Assembly: GCF_003441595.1 (NCBI RefSeq)
Contig: NZ_CP031848.1
Location: 558,001-622,000 of the forward strand
From: Marinobacter sp. Arc7-DN-1
GTDB taxonomy: Bacteria > Pseudomonadota > Gammaproteobacteria > Pseudomonadales > Oleiphilaceae
Length of the DNA: 64,000 nucleotides
Reading direction: 5' to 3'
The notes under the pieces are model-generated. The model worked only from the letters and a program-made list of their open reading frames with translations, had not been told where the DNA came from and made no database searches. Position 1 is the stretch's first letter; each line of letters begins with the position of its first letter. The position numbers and the translations under genes are program-made. Of this stretch, positions 55,351 through 64,000 are shown piece by piece.

Positions 55351-56193
55351 TCAGCTGCGGCGACGGGCCATGAAGGCGAGCTTCTGCAACAGGTGCACAT
55401 CCTGCTCGTTCTTCACCAGGGCACCGTACAGAGGCGGCAACGCCGAGCTGGTATCTTTCTCCTGCAACATTTTTGCCGAGAGCTCATCGGCCATCAACAG
55501 CTTCAGCCAGTCAATCAGCTCCGAGGTGGAGGGTTTTTTCTTGAGCCCCGGCACCTTGCGTACATCGAAAAACACTTCCAGGGCATCACGAACGATTTCC
55601 TGCTGCAAGCCCGGGAAATGGACATCCACGATAGCCTGCATGGTGTCATGGTCCGGGAAACTGATGTAGTGGAAGAAACACCGGCGCAGAAACGCATCGG
55701 GCAGTTCTTTTTCATTGTTACTGGTGATGACAATGATCGGCCGGTGCTTTGCTTTTACCGATTCCTGGGTCTCATAGACGAAAAACTCCATGCGATCGAG
55801 TTCCAGCAGGAGGTCATTGGGGAATTCGATGTCAGCCTTGTCGATTTCATCAATCAGCAGAACCACCTGTTCATCGGCTTCAAAGGCTTCCCAGAGCTTG
55901 CCCTTGACGATGTAATTGCCGATGTCCTTGACCTTCTCATCACCCAGTTGCGAGTCCCGCAGGCGCGATACCGCATCGTATTCGTAAAGCCCCTGCTGGG
56001 CCTTGGTGGTGGACTTGATGTGCCACGGGATCAGTTTCATGCCAAGGCCTGCGGCCATTTCTTCCGCCAGCAGGGTTTTTCCGGTGCCGGGCTCGCCCTT
56101 GATCAACAGCGGACGCTGAAGTGTGATAGCGGCGTTGACGGCCATTTGCAGGTCATCGGTGGCTACATAGTTCTCGGTACCGGTAAACTTCAT
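55351..56193 (-). CDS. MoxR-family AAA ATPase
   Basis: 280 aa. Walker A is IKGEPGTGKTLLAEEMA, Walker B VLLIDEIDKADIEFPNDLLL, sensor 1 IVITSNNEKELPDAFLRRC. MoxR ATPases are chaperones paired with VWA proteins; here VWA genes lie on both sides. It starts 17 bp after the end of the acidic VWA gene. The family is also the usual partner of DUF58 proteins such as the one at 19125-20159. Confidence 0.94.
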   Translation of the reverse strand: MKFTGTENYVATDDLQMAVNAAITLQRPLLIKGEPGTGKTLLAEEMAAGLGMKLIPWHIKSTTKAQQGLYEYDAVSRLRDSQLGDEKVKDIGNYIVKGKLWEAFEADEQVVLLIDEIDKADIEFPNDLLLELDRMEFFVYETQESVKAKHRPIIVITSNNEKELPDAFLRRCFFHYISFPDHDTMQAIVDVHFPGLQQEIVRDALEVFFDVRKVPGLKKKPSTSELIDWLKLLMADELSAKMLQEKDTSSALPPLYGALVKNEQDVHLLQKLAFMARRRS

Positions 56194-56210
56194 GGTCTGG
56201 TTCCTGTTGG

Positions 56211-58325
56211 TTACTTTTTCTGATCTTTGTCGTCGGGTTTCTTTTTCGGACCGTTATCCGGCAATCCGGAATCGTCCTGGTCAAAATCGGGTAAATCGTC
56301 GAACTCGGACAGGTCAAAATCCTCAAGCCCGAATTCCTCATCGTCATCGTCTTCCGGGAGGTCGGCGTCAGACGGATCGGCGACGTCTTCCAGTTCCGGA
56401 ACGTCCTCATCCGAATCAGCGGGCTCTTCCTCCACCAGCGTATCGGCCACCGGGATATCCTCTTCCGTCTGCACTTCCGGTTCATCCAGCGACTCATCGC
56501 CGGCCTTCAGCGCCGCTTCGTGCTCATCGATCACCGCTTCAAGTTCCGCCCTATCATCGTCCGGCATTTCCTCAGTGACCTCCGGAATTTCCTCTGGTTC
56601 CGGTTCCGGTTCCGGTTCCGGTTCGGGTTCCGGTTCTGGTTCGGACTCGGGCTTCTCTTCCAGGTCTTCCAGAGCCTCCCGCTCAGAAGCAGCCTCCGCC
56701 AGGGCCTCCTGGCGCTTCTTGCGCTGACGAAGGGCGACCCATACAACGCCGGCAAACAGTGCAACCCCACCCGCAGCGGCAGCGATCACCGACATGGGTA
56801 CCGGGAAGCTATCCTGCCCCTCCGCCGGTTCCGTTGACTCCGATGCGGGGCCCTCTGGCTCAGGTTGCTCTGGTTCAGGTTGCTCGGCCGTCGGCGCAGG
56901 AGGCTCTTCTACCTGACTCACATCTATGGGTGGGGCAATCTCCGGCTCAGGCTGTTCAGCCACTGGTTCTGGTGCTTCAGCCTCTGGTTGCGGCGCGCCC
57001 AATGGCTCACCAACCGGTTCGGCAGGTTCGGCGCCTTCCGGAACCGTAAACCCGACAGTCGCACTGAACTTGCGGCTGAAGGTCTGGCCATCGGCAACCA
57101 CATCCATCCGGTACAGGCCGGCAGCCGGCAGCCGCCTGACCGCATCCCGATAGGTACCGTCTTCCGGTGGTTGCCCGGCTGACAACACCTTTGTTCCACT
57201 ACGGCCATCCTCGGAGGTGATGGTCAGCTCAACGTCCAGGACTCCCAAAAAGTCCGGGTTGGTGATCTTTTCCTGTTCTTCAAAAAAGGCGATTCGGATA
57301 TCGACCGGACGTTCCGAAGAAAAGGTGGCCGGGAATGGATTGACCACCATTCGCAGATCGCTGACCACCGTCACCCGGCTGCCCTCACCCAGTTCTCCGT
57401 TCAGTCGCCACTCCCCGGCGGGCGGGTCATTCACCGTAACCAGATCGTACCCGGCTTCTCTTGCCCAACGGACGTTGTCTGGGGAATCCGCCAGGCTGAC
57501 TGCGCCGCCATCCGGGCCAATCAGCTCAAGCTCACGGGTGGCCGTAGTTTCTTTCTCACCCCAGAAGATCAGAGCGGTAAACTCACGAACGCCGTCGTCA
57601 ACAGTAAAGCCGTCGCCCTCAATCGGAATCTGTTCCTGGGGAACCGCCGTGTTCAGGGCCTCCAGAAAAGCAAGGTTCAGGGCGTCCGCGGTTTCAGCAA
57701 TCTGATAGCGACCGCCGGATTTCGTGGCCAGCGCCCTCAGAAAATCCGTATCAGCGGCTTGAGAAAGCGCGACCGGGTGAAAAGTAGCGCCCCTGGCAAC
57801 CAGATCGGGAACAATCTTTTCAAGGATGCGCTGCTCCTCGGCAGAATTTGCAGCAGAATCGGCGGAAATATCCACCTTGCCATCGGTCAGCAGGATAAAG
57901 TGGGTTCTGCTCAGATCACCGTCGGTGTAGTAACCATCGCTGGCAACTTCAATGGCCTTGCCCAGATTGGTTCTCAGGGCAACAGAATTAATCTGCTCCG
58001 AGCGCCCGATGGCCGTATCCCGCCACTGATCGTTCACCTCACGGTGCGGAACCAGCATGTTCACATACTGCCCGAAGGTCCAGACCCCGGCCGTCGCGCC
58101 CTCTGGCAAGAGTCGGGCAAGCAGTCTTACGGCAGGCTGACGCAGGTTTGTCGGATCGGTGTCCTTCATGGAGCCGGAGATATCGACAATAATCCGCACA
58201 TCCGATTGTCCGGGCAACTGAACATCGTCAGCCTCCTGCGCCGTTACCGGCAGGGGCAGGTTGAATGCGAGAACCAGTGCAAACAGGCTCAGCAATCTCG
58301 GTTTAATCGCTCTCAAGGCATCCAT
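56211..58325 (-). CDS. membrane-anchored VWA protein with acidic tail
   Basis: 704 aa. A signal peptide ends near LPVTAQ. The VWA domain has a full metal site, VRIIVDISGSMKDTDP. A beta-rich part and a Pro/Glu linker lead to one membrane helix (VIAAAAGGVALFAGVVWVAL, about 505-525). The last 170 residues are cytoplasmic and strongly acidic (Asp, Glu, Ser) with a basic end (KKKPDDKDQKK). It is likely the membrane partner of the adjacent MoxR ATPase. Confidence 0.9.
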   Translation of the reverse strand: MDALRAIKPRLLSLFALVLAFNLPLPVTAQEADDVQLPGQSDVRIIVDISGSMKDTDPTNLRQPAVRLLARLLPEGATAGVWTFGQYVNMLVPHREVNDQWRDTAIGRSEQINSVALRTNLGKAIEVASDGYYTDGDLSRTHFILLTDGKVDISADSAANSAEEQRILEKIVPDLVARGATFHPVALSQAADTDFLRALATKSGGRYQIAETADALNLAFLEALNTAVPQEQIPIEGDGFTVDDGVREFTALIFWGEKETTATRELELIGPDGGAVSLADSPDNVRWAREAGYDLVTVNDPPAGEWRLNGELGEGSRVTVVSDLRMVVNPFPATFSSERPVDIRIAFFEEQEKITNPDFLGVLDVELTITSEDGRSGTKVLSAGQPPEDGTYRDAVRRLPAAGLYRMDVVADGQTFSRKFSATVGFTVPEGAEPAEPVGEPLGAPQPEAEAPEPVAEQPEPEIAPPIDVSQVEEPPAPTAEQPEPEQPEPEGPASESTEPAEGQDSFPVPMSVIAAAAGGVALFAGVVWVALRQRKKRQEALAEAASEREALEDLEEKPESEPEPEPEPEPEPEPEPEEIPEVTEEMPDDDRAELEAVIDEHEAALKAGDESLDEPEVQTEEDIPVADTLVEEEPADSDEDVPELEDVADPSDADLPEDDDDEEFGLEDFDLSEFDDLPDFDQDDSGLPDNGPKKKPDDKDQKK
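56596..56643. repeat. hexanucleotide repeat in the acidic VWA gene
   Basis: Eight GGTTCN units: four perfect GGTTCC, then GGTTCG, GGTTCC, GGTTCT, GGTTCG. On the minus strand they encode a run of Pro-Glu repeats after the membrane helix. Confidence 0.92.
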
Positions 58326-58347
58326 CCGTTCTTATTATTGATTGATG

Positions 58348-58692
58348 TTACCGACGAACCAGACGATAACGAACCAGGTCCAGCACCCAGACCAGCAGCA
58401 TCACGAGACCGGCAAGGCCAAGGTTGAACAGCGCCCGGCCCGCCGCATCTTCCTCCCCCAGGATCATTTCATAGCCGCCAAACAACCAGGCCGGAATCCA
58501 CCAGCCCGCGAGGTCCGGAGACTCCACCGGGGTGAGCAGCAGGGCAACCAGCGCTGCGAGTATCAGGGTTCTCAGTCCGTACAGGGGAAGGAAGCGAATC
58601 AGACTCTTCATCATGTAAAAGAACACGACGAAGGCAATGGCGTAGGCGGCCCAGAAAATCCCGTAGGCCATTTGTGCATCGGTATCGATCAT
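58348..58692 (-). CDS. small membrane protein of unknown function
   Basis: 114 aa from ATG 58692, which overlaps the ycgN stop (TAATG). The upstream extension of the frame lies inside ycgN and is not coding. Three membrane helices are likely: FWAAYAIAFVVFFYMM, TLILAALVALLLTPV and ALFNLGLAGLVMLLVWVLDL. Placed just before the VWA and MoxR genes (22 bp), so possibly a partner of that complex. Confidence 0.8.
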   Translation of the reverse strand: MIDTDAQMAYGIFWAAYAIAFVVFFYMMKSLIRFLPLYGLRTLILAALVALLLTPVESPDLAGWWIPAWLFGGYEMILGEEDAAGRALFNLGLAGLVMLLVWVLDLVRYRLVRR

Positions 58693-59138
58693 TACAGAAT
58701 CCAGTGAATGATGTGTTCTTGCCAGTCCTCTTCCGGCACCCCGGCCTCTGAAACAGCCCGGTGACGGATGGAAACGCCCGCTTCGTGCACCGAATCCGGA
58801 TCCCCGCTTCGCAGCGGATGCCAGTCCGCCAGTGGCCGGCTTTCGGCCAGGGTTCGGTAGGCACAGGTATAGGGTAACCAATGGTAGTCCGTGACGGTGC
58901 CCGGTGTCAGCATTGTGCAACCCGGAACCTTTTTCAGCCGCTCGCCATAAACGGTGCAGCGGCAGGTCTCTTCATCCATGTAACGGCACACCAGGTCCGT
59001 GTGATAAACCTCGCCGGTGTCTTCGTCTTCCAGCTTGTTCAGACAGCATTTTCCGCAGCCGTCACACAGGGATTCCCATTCCCCGGGTGTCATTTCGTCC
59101 AGGCGCTTGCGCTGCCAGAACGCCACCTGGGCAATCAT
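58692..59138 (-). CDS. ycgN: YcgN-family cysteine-cluster protein (UPF0260)
   Basis: 148 aa. Cys-rich motifs typical of YkgJ/YcgN: SLCDGCGKCCLNKLEDEDTG, then VCRYMDEETCRCTVYGERL and PGCTML. These are thought to bind zinc or iron-sulfur, but function is not established. Start overlaps ycgL by 4 bp, and the order rnd-ycgL-ycgN is conserved in related genera. Confidence 0.93.
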   Translation of the reverse strand: MIAQVAFWQRKRLDEMTPGEWESLCDGCGKCCLNKLEDEDTGEVYHTDLVCRYMDEETCRCTVYGERLKKVPGCTMLTPGTVTDYHWLPYTCAYRTLAESRPLADWHPLRSGDPDSVHEAGVSIRHRAVSEAGVPEEDWQEHIIHWIL

Positions 59139-59428
59139 GGGTTGCGCTGCTCCGGCTTCTTCCGGAAGTCCACCACGTAACCTTCCCTCTCCTCGGGCAT
59201 CTGCAGGAAAAAGTCTTTCTCCCCGATGGCCTCAAGCACCTGCTTGCCGGTTGTTCTTGCCAGCTTGCGGTCTGGCGTCACTACCAGATCCATGGAATGA
59301 ACAGGCTGCCCGAAAATGCCACGCAGGCTCTCCGGAAGCTCCTCCCATTCCTGGCCACGGCGGACAAAAATGTAGGTGTCGCTCTTTTTGCTACTACGGA
59401 ATACAGAAACAAATTCCCGCTCTTTCAT
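59135..59428 (-). CDS. ycgL: YcgL-domain protein
   Basis: 97 aa. The YcgL domain is clear (SVFRSSKKSDTYIFVRRGQE, then FFLQMPEE). It is a small cytoplasmic protein of unknown role found in gammaproteobacteria. Overlaps rnd by 4 bp and ycgN by 4 bp. Confidence 0.92.
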   Translation of the reverse strand: MKEREFVSVFRSSKKSDTYIFVRRGQEWEELPESLRGIFGQPVHSMDLVVTPDRKLARTTGKQVLEAIGEKDFFLQMPEEREGYVVDFRKKPEQRNP

Positions 59429-60582
59429 GACGTCAGTAATTCCTCGATATCAGCGCGAACCGGAGCCAGAATCTGCGCCCGCCAGCCCTGAAAAAATTCA
59501 TGTTGCGCCAGATCACGGTGCTGCACCACTTTCTCAAGCCGCTTCCTGGGCGCAAGCAGTTCCATTGGAATATCAGCATCTTCTGCCGCCTTCCTGAATA
59601 ACCGCTTTAACTGCTTGAAAAACCCCTGCTGATCCCTCGACAACGGCGGAGCGATGCGTTCAAGGCCGGAATTATCCGCTGTTGCCCCCTTGCTAACAAG
59701 TTCGATAAGGGTGTCGCCGTAACGCCGGACCGCGCCGGAAGGCACGCCCTGAATGTTTGAAAGCTCCCTCTGGGAGCCCGGCATATTTTCGGCAATGGCG
59801 ATCAGCAGGGCATCCGACAGCACCCGGTTGCGCGGCCGGTCCTGTTTCTGGCATTCCAGTTCCCGCCAGCGAACCAGTTCCCTGAGCACGCCCTGCTGCT
59901 GTGGAGTGAGTGTCCAGCCGCCCCGGAGCTTCAGGTAATGACTGTCCGGATCTTCCTGCCCGGCCAGTTCGTTGGCGAATCGCGTGGATTCCTCCGCCAG
60001 CGCAGCCTCCAGGCCCCGTTCCCGCAGCAAACCGGTTACCCACTCGTACATGGGTTCCAGAAAGCGGATATCGTCAATGGCATAGCGCTGCTGAGCCTCA
60101 CTCAAAGGCCGGGCCAGCCAGTCGGACCGGGTAGCGGATTTGTCGAGGGTTTCGCCGAACAGGGTTTCCACCAGCCTGGCGTAACCCAGGGAGAACCCGG
60201 CACCGGCCATGGCGGCGCCAATCTGCAGGTCTGTCACACCGGCGGGCTCAAGGTTCAGCCACTGACGGAACAGCTCCAGGTCTTCACTCATGGCATACAG
60301 AAGTTTGGGCGTTTCCGGATCGGTCAGCACCTCGCGGAAACGGCGGGATTGTTCGGCAACGGCCGGGTCCACAAGACAAAACCCGCCATCCAGTCCGAGC
60401 TGAACCAGGCCCGGAATCGGATAAAACGTGTTTACCCGTTCGAATTCGGTATCCAGTGCCAGGGGCTTGCCGGGTGCGCGATCAAGCCACTGATCCAGCG
60501 CCTCCGGCTCCCGGATCCAGTGGATGCTGGCGGGTGCCGGAGGAACATCAACAGCGGCAGCGGCCTGGGCAGAAATATCCAT
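59425..60582 (-). CDS. rnd: ribonuclease D
   Basis: 385 aa. The DEDD 3'-5' exonuclease core shows in PLALDTEFERVNTFYPIPG (Asp, Glu), KLLYAMSEDLELFRQW and RYAIDDIRFLEPMYEW. HRDC-like helical domains follow (WRELECQKQDRPRNRVLSDA). It trims stable RNA 3' ends, including tRNA precursors. Lies 18 bp after recR. Confidence 0.95.
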   Translation of the reverse strand: MDISAQAAAAVDVPPAPASIHWIREPEALDQWLDRAPGKPLALDTEFERVNTFYPIPGLVQLGLDGGFCLVDPAVAEQSRRFREVLTDPETPKLLYAMSEDLELFRQWLNLEPAGVTDLQIGAAMAGAGFSLGYARLVETLFGETLDKSATRSDWLARPLSEAQQRYAIDDIRFLEPMYEWVTGLLRERGLEAALAEESTRFANELAGQEDPDSHYLKLRGGWTLTPQQQGVLRELVRWRELECQKQDRPRNRVLSDALLIAIAENMPGSQRELSNIQGVPSGAVRRYGDTLIELVSKGATADNSGLERIAPPLSRDQQGFFKQLKRLFRKAAEDADIPMELLAPRKRLEKVVQHRDLAQHEFFQGWRAQILAPVRADIEELLTS

Positions 60583-60600
60583 AGAAATGCCTGGTCAGAT

Positions 60601-61203
60601 TTATTCGGAGAGAGGTTTACGGCCTCGAAAAGCGTGGGTCAGGGTAAAGCCGTCAACGTAGCCCAGCTCGCCACCCACCGGAATACCATGGGCCAGCCGG
60701 GTAATCAGAATCCCGCGGCCATCAAGCCGGTCCGCAATGTAGTGAGCCGTAGCCTCGCCTTCAACCGTGGGGTTAGTCGCAAGAATCAGCTCGGCAACAC
60801 TTTCTTCCCGAACCCGCCTCAACAACCGCTCGATGCCGATTTCTCCGGGCCCCACGCCATCAATGGGTGACAGATGCCCCATCAGCACGAAATAGCCACC
60901 CCGGTAATCACCCGCCTGCTCAATGGCCAGCAGGTCTGACGGGCTTTCGACCACACACATGGTTCCGGTGCGTCGCTGGGGATTGTCACAGATGCCGCAG
61001 ATTTCGGTATCGGCAAAATTCTGGCAACTTTCACAGCGCCGCACACCGTTCATGGCCTGGTTCAGCGCCTCCGAAAGACGGGTGCCGCCGGAACGGCCCC
61101 GCTCCAGCAGGTGAAAGGCCATGCGCTGGGCGGTCTTTTGCCCGACACCGGGCAGGCAACGAAGGGACTCGACGAGCTCGTCAACCAGGGGGCTGAACGC
61201 CAT
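60601..61203 (-). CDS. recR: recombination protein RecR
   Basis: 200 aa. A helix-hairpin-helix start ([20 protein letters not shown]), the zinc finger [20 protein letters not shown], and the TOPRIM domain [19 protein letters not shown]. It acts with RecF and RecO to load RecA at gaps. The order dnaX-ybaB-recR is strongly conserved. Confidence 0.96.
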   Translation of the reverse strand: MAFSPLVDELVESLRCLPGVGQKTAQRMAFHLLERGRSGGTRLSEALNQAMNGVRRCESCQNFADTEICGICDNPQRRTGTMCVVESPSDLLAIEQAGDYRGGYFVLMGHLSPIDGVGPGEIGIERLLRRVREESVAELILATNPTVEGEATAHYIADRLDGRGILITRLAHGIPVGGELGYVDGFTLTHAFRGRKPLSE

Positions 61204-61234
61204 GAAATGTCCTCAGACTACGGCAGGATGAAAT

Positions 61235-61558
61235 TCAGAACGGCATCTTGAAACCGGGAGGCAGGCCCAGGCCCGACATCATACCGGACATCTTATCCTT
61301 CTGATTGGCCTCAACCCGGCGTACGGCGTCATTCACTGCGGCAGCCAGAAGGTCCTCCAGAATGTCTTTTTCCTCGGACATCAGCGACGGATCAATATCC
61401 ACCTTGCGAACGTCGTGACGGCCGTTCATGGTTACTTTCACAAGCCCGGCACCTGCCTCACCGGTGACTTCCGCTTTCGCGATTTCTTCCTGGGCTTTCT
61501 GCATCTCTTCCTGCATTTTCTGGGCTTTTTTCATCATATCGCCCATATTGTTCATCAT
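61235..61558 (-). CDS. ybaB: YbaB/EbfC nucleoid-associated protein
   Basis: 107 aa. The helical start ([20 protein letters not shown]) and the strand ITKADV-like [20 protein letters not shown] are family features. It binds DNA as a dimer. ATGA overlap of 4 bp with dnaX. Confidence 0.95.
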   Translation of the reverse strand: MMNNMGDMMKKAQKMQEEMQKAQEEIAKAEVTGEAGAGLVKVTMNGRHDVRKVDIDPSLMSEEKDILEDLLAAAVNDAVRRVEANQKDKMSGMMSGLGLPPGFKMPF

Positions 61559-63321
61559 GCCTTATCTCCTGCTTGCCTTTTTGTCTTTGCAGTCTCCGCC
61601 GTCTCTACCGGCCGGATACTCTCTTCGACTACCCGCGCCCCGAATCGTTCAACAATAGACTGTACGACCGGGTCCCGCCGAATGGATGCTTCCGCCGCTT
61701 CCTGGCGGGCCCTTCGCTGCCCTGCGTCATAGGCCGCCGGTGTGTGCGGCCCCGGATCGCCCTGCTCTATACGTAACTGAATGGCGTCGCCAAAGCGGTT
61801 TCTCAAGGCGGCCAGGATCTTTTCCTTGTGCCGGCTGCTCAGGAGCCGTGCGTGGCCTTCGTCAATGGTCAGGGTGATCGCGTCACCATCCCGGGCCATG
61901 GCTCCGTGGCTGGCCAGATTGCCGGGCATACCTACAATGCCAAGCTCCGAAAAATCCCGGTGCCAGACAAATTCGCCCATAGGCTCGCGAGCAACGCTTT
62001 CGGGTTCTGACTCAGACTCCGGTTCTGGCTCAGACTCAAGCTCAGGTACGGACTGCTCAGGCTCAGGTTGCCCAGGCTCAGGTTGCTCAGGCTCCGGTTG
62101 CTCAGGCACGGACTGCTCAGGCTCAGGTTGCCCAGGCTCTGGCTGGTCAGGTTCCGGGGCCGGGTCGGGCTCATCCCGCGGCTCGGACGTGGCGCTTTGG
62201 CCGCCGGAACTTATGGCGGGCGGCTCCCGGCGATCAGCACCCGGCCGGAAAGCCAGCATCCTGAGCAAGGTCATCTCGAACCCCATACGGGCATCCGGCG
62301 TAATGGCCAGGTCTTTTCGACCAATCAGGGCAGACTGGTAGAACAGTTGGGCATCCTCGGCACTGAGTTTGCGGGCCAGGGACTGCACCTGTTCCGCATC
62401 GCCCAGGGCGTTATCGGCGCTTCCGGGCACCACCTGTTCCATGGTAACCCGGTGAAACAGGGAAAGCAGATCAGCCAGGATCACGCTGTAATCCGGTGCA
62501 AAATCCGAAATCCGGCTGATTTCCGCCAGCAGGGCCGGGCCATTCCCCTCAACCAGCGTACTCACGATACGTTCAATATCGCGCTGATCAATGGTACCCA
62601 GCATATTGCTGACATCACCGGCCGCCAGTTTCTGGTTACCAAAAGCGATGGCCTGGTCGGTCAGACTCAGGGCATCCCGCATGCTGCCGTCCGCAGCACG
62701 GGCCAGAAGCCAGAGCGCCGGTTCCTCGAACGGAATCTCCTCCACGCCCAGCACGTGCCTCAGGTGGCCGGCAATGTGTTCCGGTGTCATCCGCTTGAGG
62801 TTGAACTGCAGGCACCGGGAAAGCACCGTCACCGGCAGTTTCTGGGGATCCGTCGTGGCCAGCAGGAACTTGACATGTTCCGGCGGCTCCTCAAGGGTTT
62901 TCAGGAAGGCATTGAACGACTGGTTGGTCAGCATGTGCACCTCGTCAATGAGGTACACCTTGTAGCGGCCGCGGCTTGGCGAGTACTGAACGTTGTCCGT
63001 CAGTTCCCGCATATCGTCCACGCCGGTGCGGGAGGCGGCATCAATTTCGATCAGGTCGACAAACCGGCCTTCCTGAATTTCCCTGCAGCTGGAGCATTCG
63101 CCGCAGGGATTCGGGGTAATGCCAGTTTCACAGTTGAGGCATCGGGCCAAAAGACGGCCGATGGTGGTCTTGCCCACCCCCCGGGTACCGGTGAACAGGT
63201 ATGCGTGATGCAGACGCTGGCTTTCCAGGGCGTGAATCAACGCCTGGAGCACGTGTTCCTGGCCCACCATGTCCTCAAAGGTGCGTGGGCGCCATTTACG
63301 GGCAAGTACCTGGTAGCTCAT
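61555..63321 (-). CDS. dnaX: DNA polymerase III tau subunit
   Basis: 588 aa. Walker A is [18 protein letters not shown], the zinc module [19 protein letters not shown], Walker [13 protein letters not shown], and the sensor [17 protein letters not shown] Pro/Glu/Gln-rich linker at about residues 385-440 joins the clamp-loader part to the C-terminal domain. I see no E. coli-like A-rich slippery site for gamma in the middle of the gene. First gene of a minus-strand operon. Confidence 0.96.
   Translation of the reverse strand: MSYQVLARKWRPRTFEDMVGQEHVLQALIHALESQRLHHAYLFTGTRGVGKTTIGRLLARCLNCETGITPNPCGECSSCREIQEGRFVDLIEIDAASRTGVDDMRELTDNVQYSPSRGRYKVYLIDEVHMLTNQSFNAFLKTLEEPPEHVKFLLATTDPQKLPVTVLSRCLQFNLKRMTPEHIAGHLRHVLGVEEIPFEEPALWLLARAADGSMRDALSLTDQAIAFGNQKLAAGDVSNMLGTIDQRDIERIVSTLVEGNGPALLAEISRISDFAPDYSVILADLLSLFHRVTMEQVVPGSADNALGDAEQVQSLARKLSAEDAQLFYQSALIGRKDLAITPDARMGFEMTLLRMLAFRPGADRREPPAISSGGQSATSEPRDEPDPAPEPDQPEPGQPEPEQSVPEQPEPEQPEPGQPEPEQSVPELESEPEPESESEPESVAREPMGEFVWHRDFSELGIVGMPGNLASHGAMARDGDAITLTIDEGHARLLSSRHKEKILAALRNRFGDAIQLRIEQGDPGPHTPAAYDAGQRRARQEAAEASIRRDPVVQSIVERFGARVVEESIRPVETAETAKTKRQAGDKA
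62030..62155. repeat. degenerate tandem repeat in dnaX linker
   Basis: A 15-bp unit near CTCAGGCTCAGGTTGC repeats several times with variation. On the minus strand it encodes [15 protein letters not shown] repeats in the tau linker. Confidence 0.85.
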
Positions 63322-63491
63322 GTTCCGTCAACTGCAGTGAAAAAACGGGCTTAACCTTAGCATGGACCGGTTGTGAGAAGAAGCAAACTTCATCCCGGAA
63401 ACAGGCAGCAAAGGTTACGGGTATCGAGGAAAAATCAGAGTAATAACAACTAGCAAAATCAGAGTAACAACAACTACAGGAAGGGAAAACT
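63322..63491. other. dnaX upstream region with direct repeat
   Basis: 170 bp between ffs and dnaX. A 22-bp direct repeat, aaaatcagagtaaYaacaac plus ta, occurs at 63431-63452 and 63455-63476 with one mismatch. The dnaX promoter should lie here on the minus strand. Confidence 0.75.
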
Positions 63492-63604
63492 GGGGGTGAC
63501 TCCATCAGCGACACCCCGGCACACAATTCCACCGCTTCGGCTGCTCCCTTCCGGGCCTGACCGGGTTCACGGTTTCATGTTGCGGAGGCACCAATGGAGC
63601 CACC
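63492..63604 (-). ncRNA. ffs: 4.5S / signal recognition particle RNA, small bacterial type
   Basis: On the minus strand the ends pair (GGTGGCTCCAT with ATGGAGTCACC) to give a long hairpin. The conserved apical domain reads GGTCAGGCCCGGAAGGGAGC then AGCC, the GGAA tetraloop and symmetric loop that bind Ffh. GTGTGCCGGGG matches the E. coli 3' half. Length about 113 nt, as in E. coli. CAGTTTTCCC after the stem may end transcription. Position upstream of dnaX is common in this group. Ends are approximate. Confidence 0.93.
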
Positions 63605-63705
63605 ATAACGGCGTTTCAGGACAATTCCCTGAAAGCGGCGCGCATATTAGCAAAAGGGTTTGCCGACTACAATGAGAAATCCACAGCCACCGCAGATACC
63701 CGCTT

Positions 63706-64000
63706 TCAGAGCGGCAAGGGCACCTCGTCCTGGCGAAACCAGCAGGCCAGGCTGTAACGGGTACGATTCGCTGGAAGCACCTCGTGGGGGATCTCTTCAC
63801 TCATGAACAATGCCATGCGACCGGCCTCGGGCAACACAGTGCCGCATGCCTCGTATTCAATATCCCGATTGAACACCTGAAGCGCGCCGCCGTGGGCCTC
63901 CTGCCAGTCCTCATTGAGATAGAGCACCAGGCTGACCACACGGGACGCACGGCCCTGAAAGCTGTCCAGATGCTTTTTGTAGAAATCCCCGGGATGATAA
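63706..64000 (-). CDS. 2-oxoglutarate/Fe(II) oxygenase, 5' end outside window
   Basis: The last 97 residues of a prolyl 4-hydroxylase-like protein; the start lies beyond 64000. HLDSFQGRASRVVSLVLYLN holds the HxD iron ligands, EIPHEVLPANRTRYSL the distal His and the 2-oxoglutarate-binding Arg, and CWFRQDEVPLPL ends the protein. It would hydroxylate a protein or small substrate; which is unknown. It ends 101 bp before ffs. Confidence 0.88.
   Translation of the reverse strand, partial: YHPGDFYKKHLDSFQGRASRVVSLVLYLNEDWQEAHGGALQVFNRDIEYEACGTVLPEAGRMALFMSEEIPHEVLPANRTRYSLACWFRQDEVPLPL

Noticed and set aside
56227..56727. Ser/Gly-rich plus-strand frame
   Set aside because: Antisense shadow of the acidic tail of the VWA protein.
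61555..63321. Programmed frameshift in dnaX producing gamma
   Set aside because: I looked for an A-rich slippery heptamer with a following hairpin in the middle of the gene and saw none. The only C-terminal A/T-rich spots are at the very end.

Overview
The window looks like chromosomal DNA of a marine gammaproteobacterium, most likely Marinobacter or a close relative. The order leuC-leuD-leuB-asd-fimV with a LysR gene upstream matches the Pseudomonas/Marinobacter layout. holB-pilZ, ycgL-ycgN-rnd, dnaX-ybaB-recR, cysB, thrH and the cluster-type cysH point the same way. Coding density is high and GC is moderately high. I see no prophage, insertion sequence, CRISPR array or tRNA. One structural RNA is clear, the 4.5S signal recognition particle RNA near the right end.

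Layout, left to right. 1-7730 (minus): fimV (its 3' end lies outside), asd, leuB, leuD, leuC. 7731-8158: a divergent regulatory region with a palindromic operator-like site and two long hairpin elements. 8159-10183: a LysR regulator converging on an MFS transporter that has no ordinary start codon. 10224-10326: a third hairpin element. 10351-20159 (minus): aroC, prmB, a patatin-like protein, a DUF4892 protein, an alpha/beta hydrolase, pilZ, holB, a TgpA-type transglutaminase and a DUF58 protein. 20362-22871: three exported proteins of unknown role. 23054-30022: pabB, thrH, cysH, cysB and a large MalT-type LuxR regulator. 30320-38779: dinG, gspB, gspA, a DUF3336 patatin, an MlaA-like protein, a thioesterase and a KAS III-like enzyme. 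38912-45357: hrpA, fadD and a MaoC-type hydratase.

45359-53720 is one tightly packed minus-strand operon of nine genes. Five encode exported or lipoprotein components, two of them TPR proteins. They are followed by an ExbB/TolQ protein, two ExbD/TolR proteins and a TonB/AgmX-like protein. It looks like a proton-driven envelope machine without an obvious outer-membrane receptor gene. The first ExbD has Asn where the family has the proton-carrying Asp, while the second keeps Asp. This is the best candidate here for an undescribed system.

54138-63321 (minus) runs dnaX, ybaB, recR, rnd, ycgL, ycgN, a small membrane protein, a membrane-anchored VWA protein with a very acidic tail, a MoxR ATPase and a CoxE-type VWA protein. 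The ffs RNA and the end of a 2-oxoglutarate/Fe(II) oxygenase gene close the window.

The most notable non-coding signal is a family of three hairpins (7871-7975, 8013-8125, 10224-10326). They share a 65-nt core, but each has its own perfectly self-complementary 24-28 bp arms, and the core shows one compensatory base-pair change. A 36-bp near-perfect palindrome built of GGGGTCAGATGAAAAT units lies at 54067-54139.
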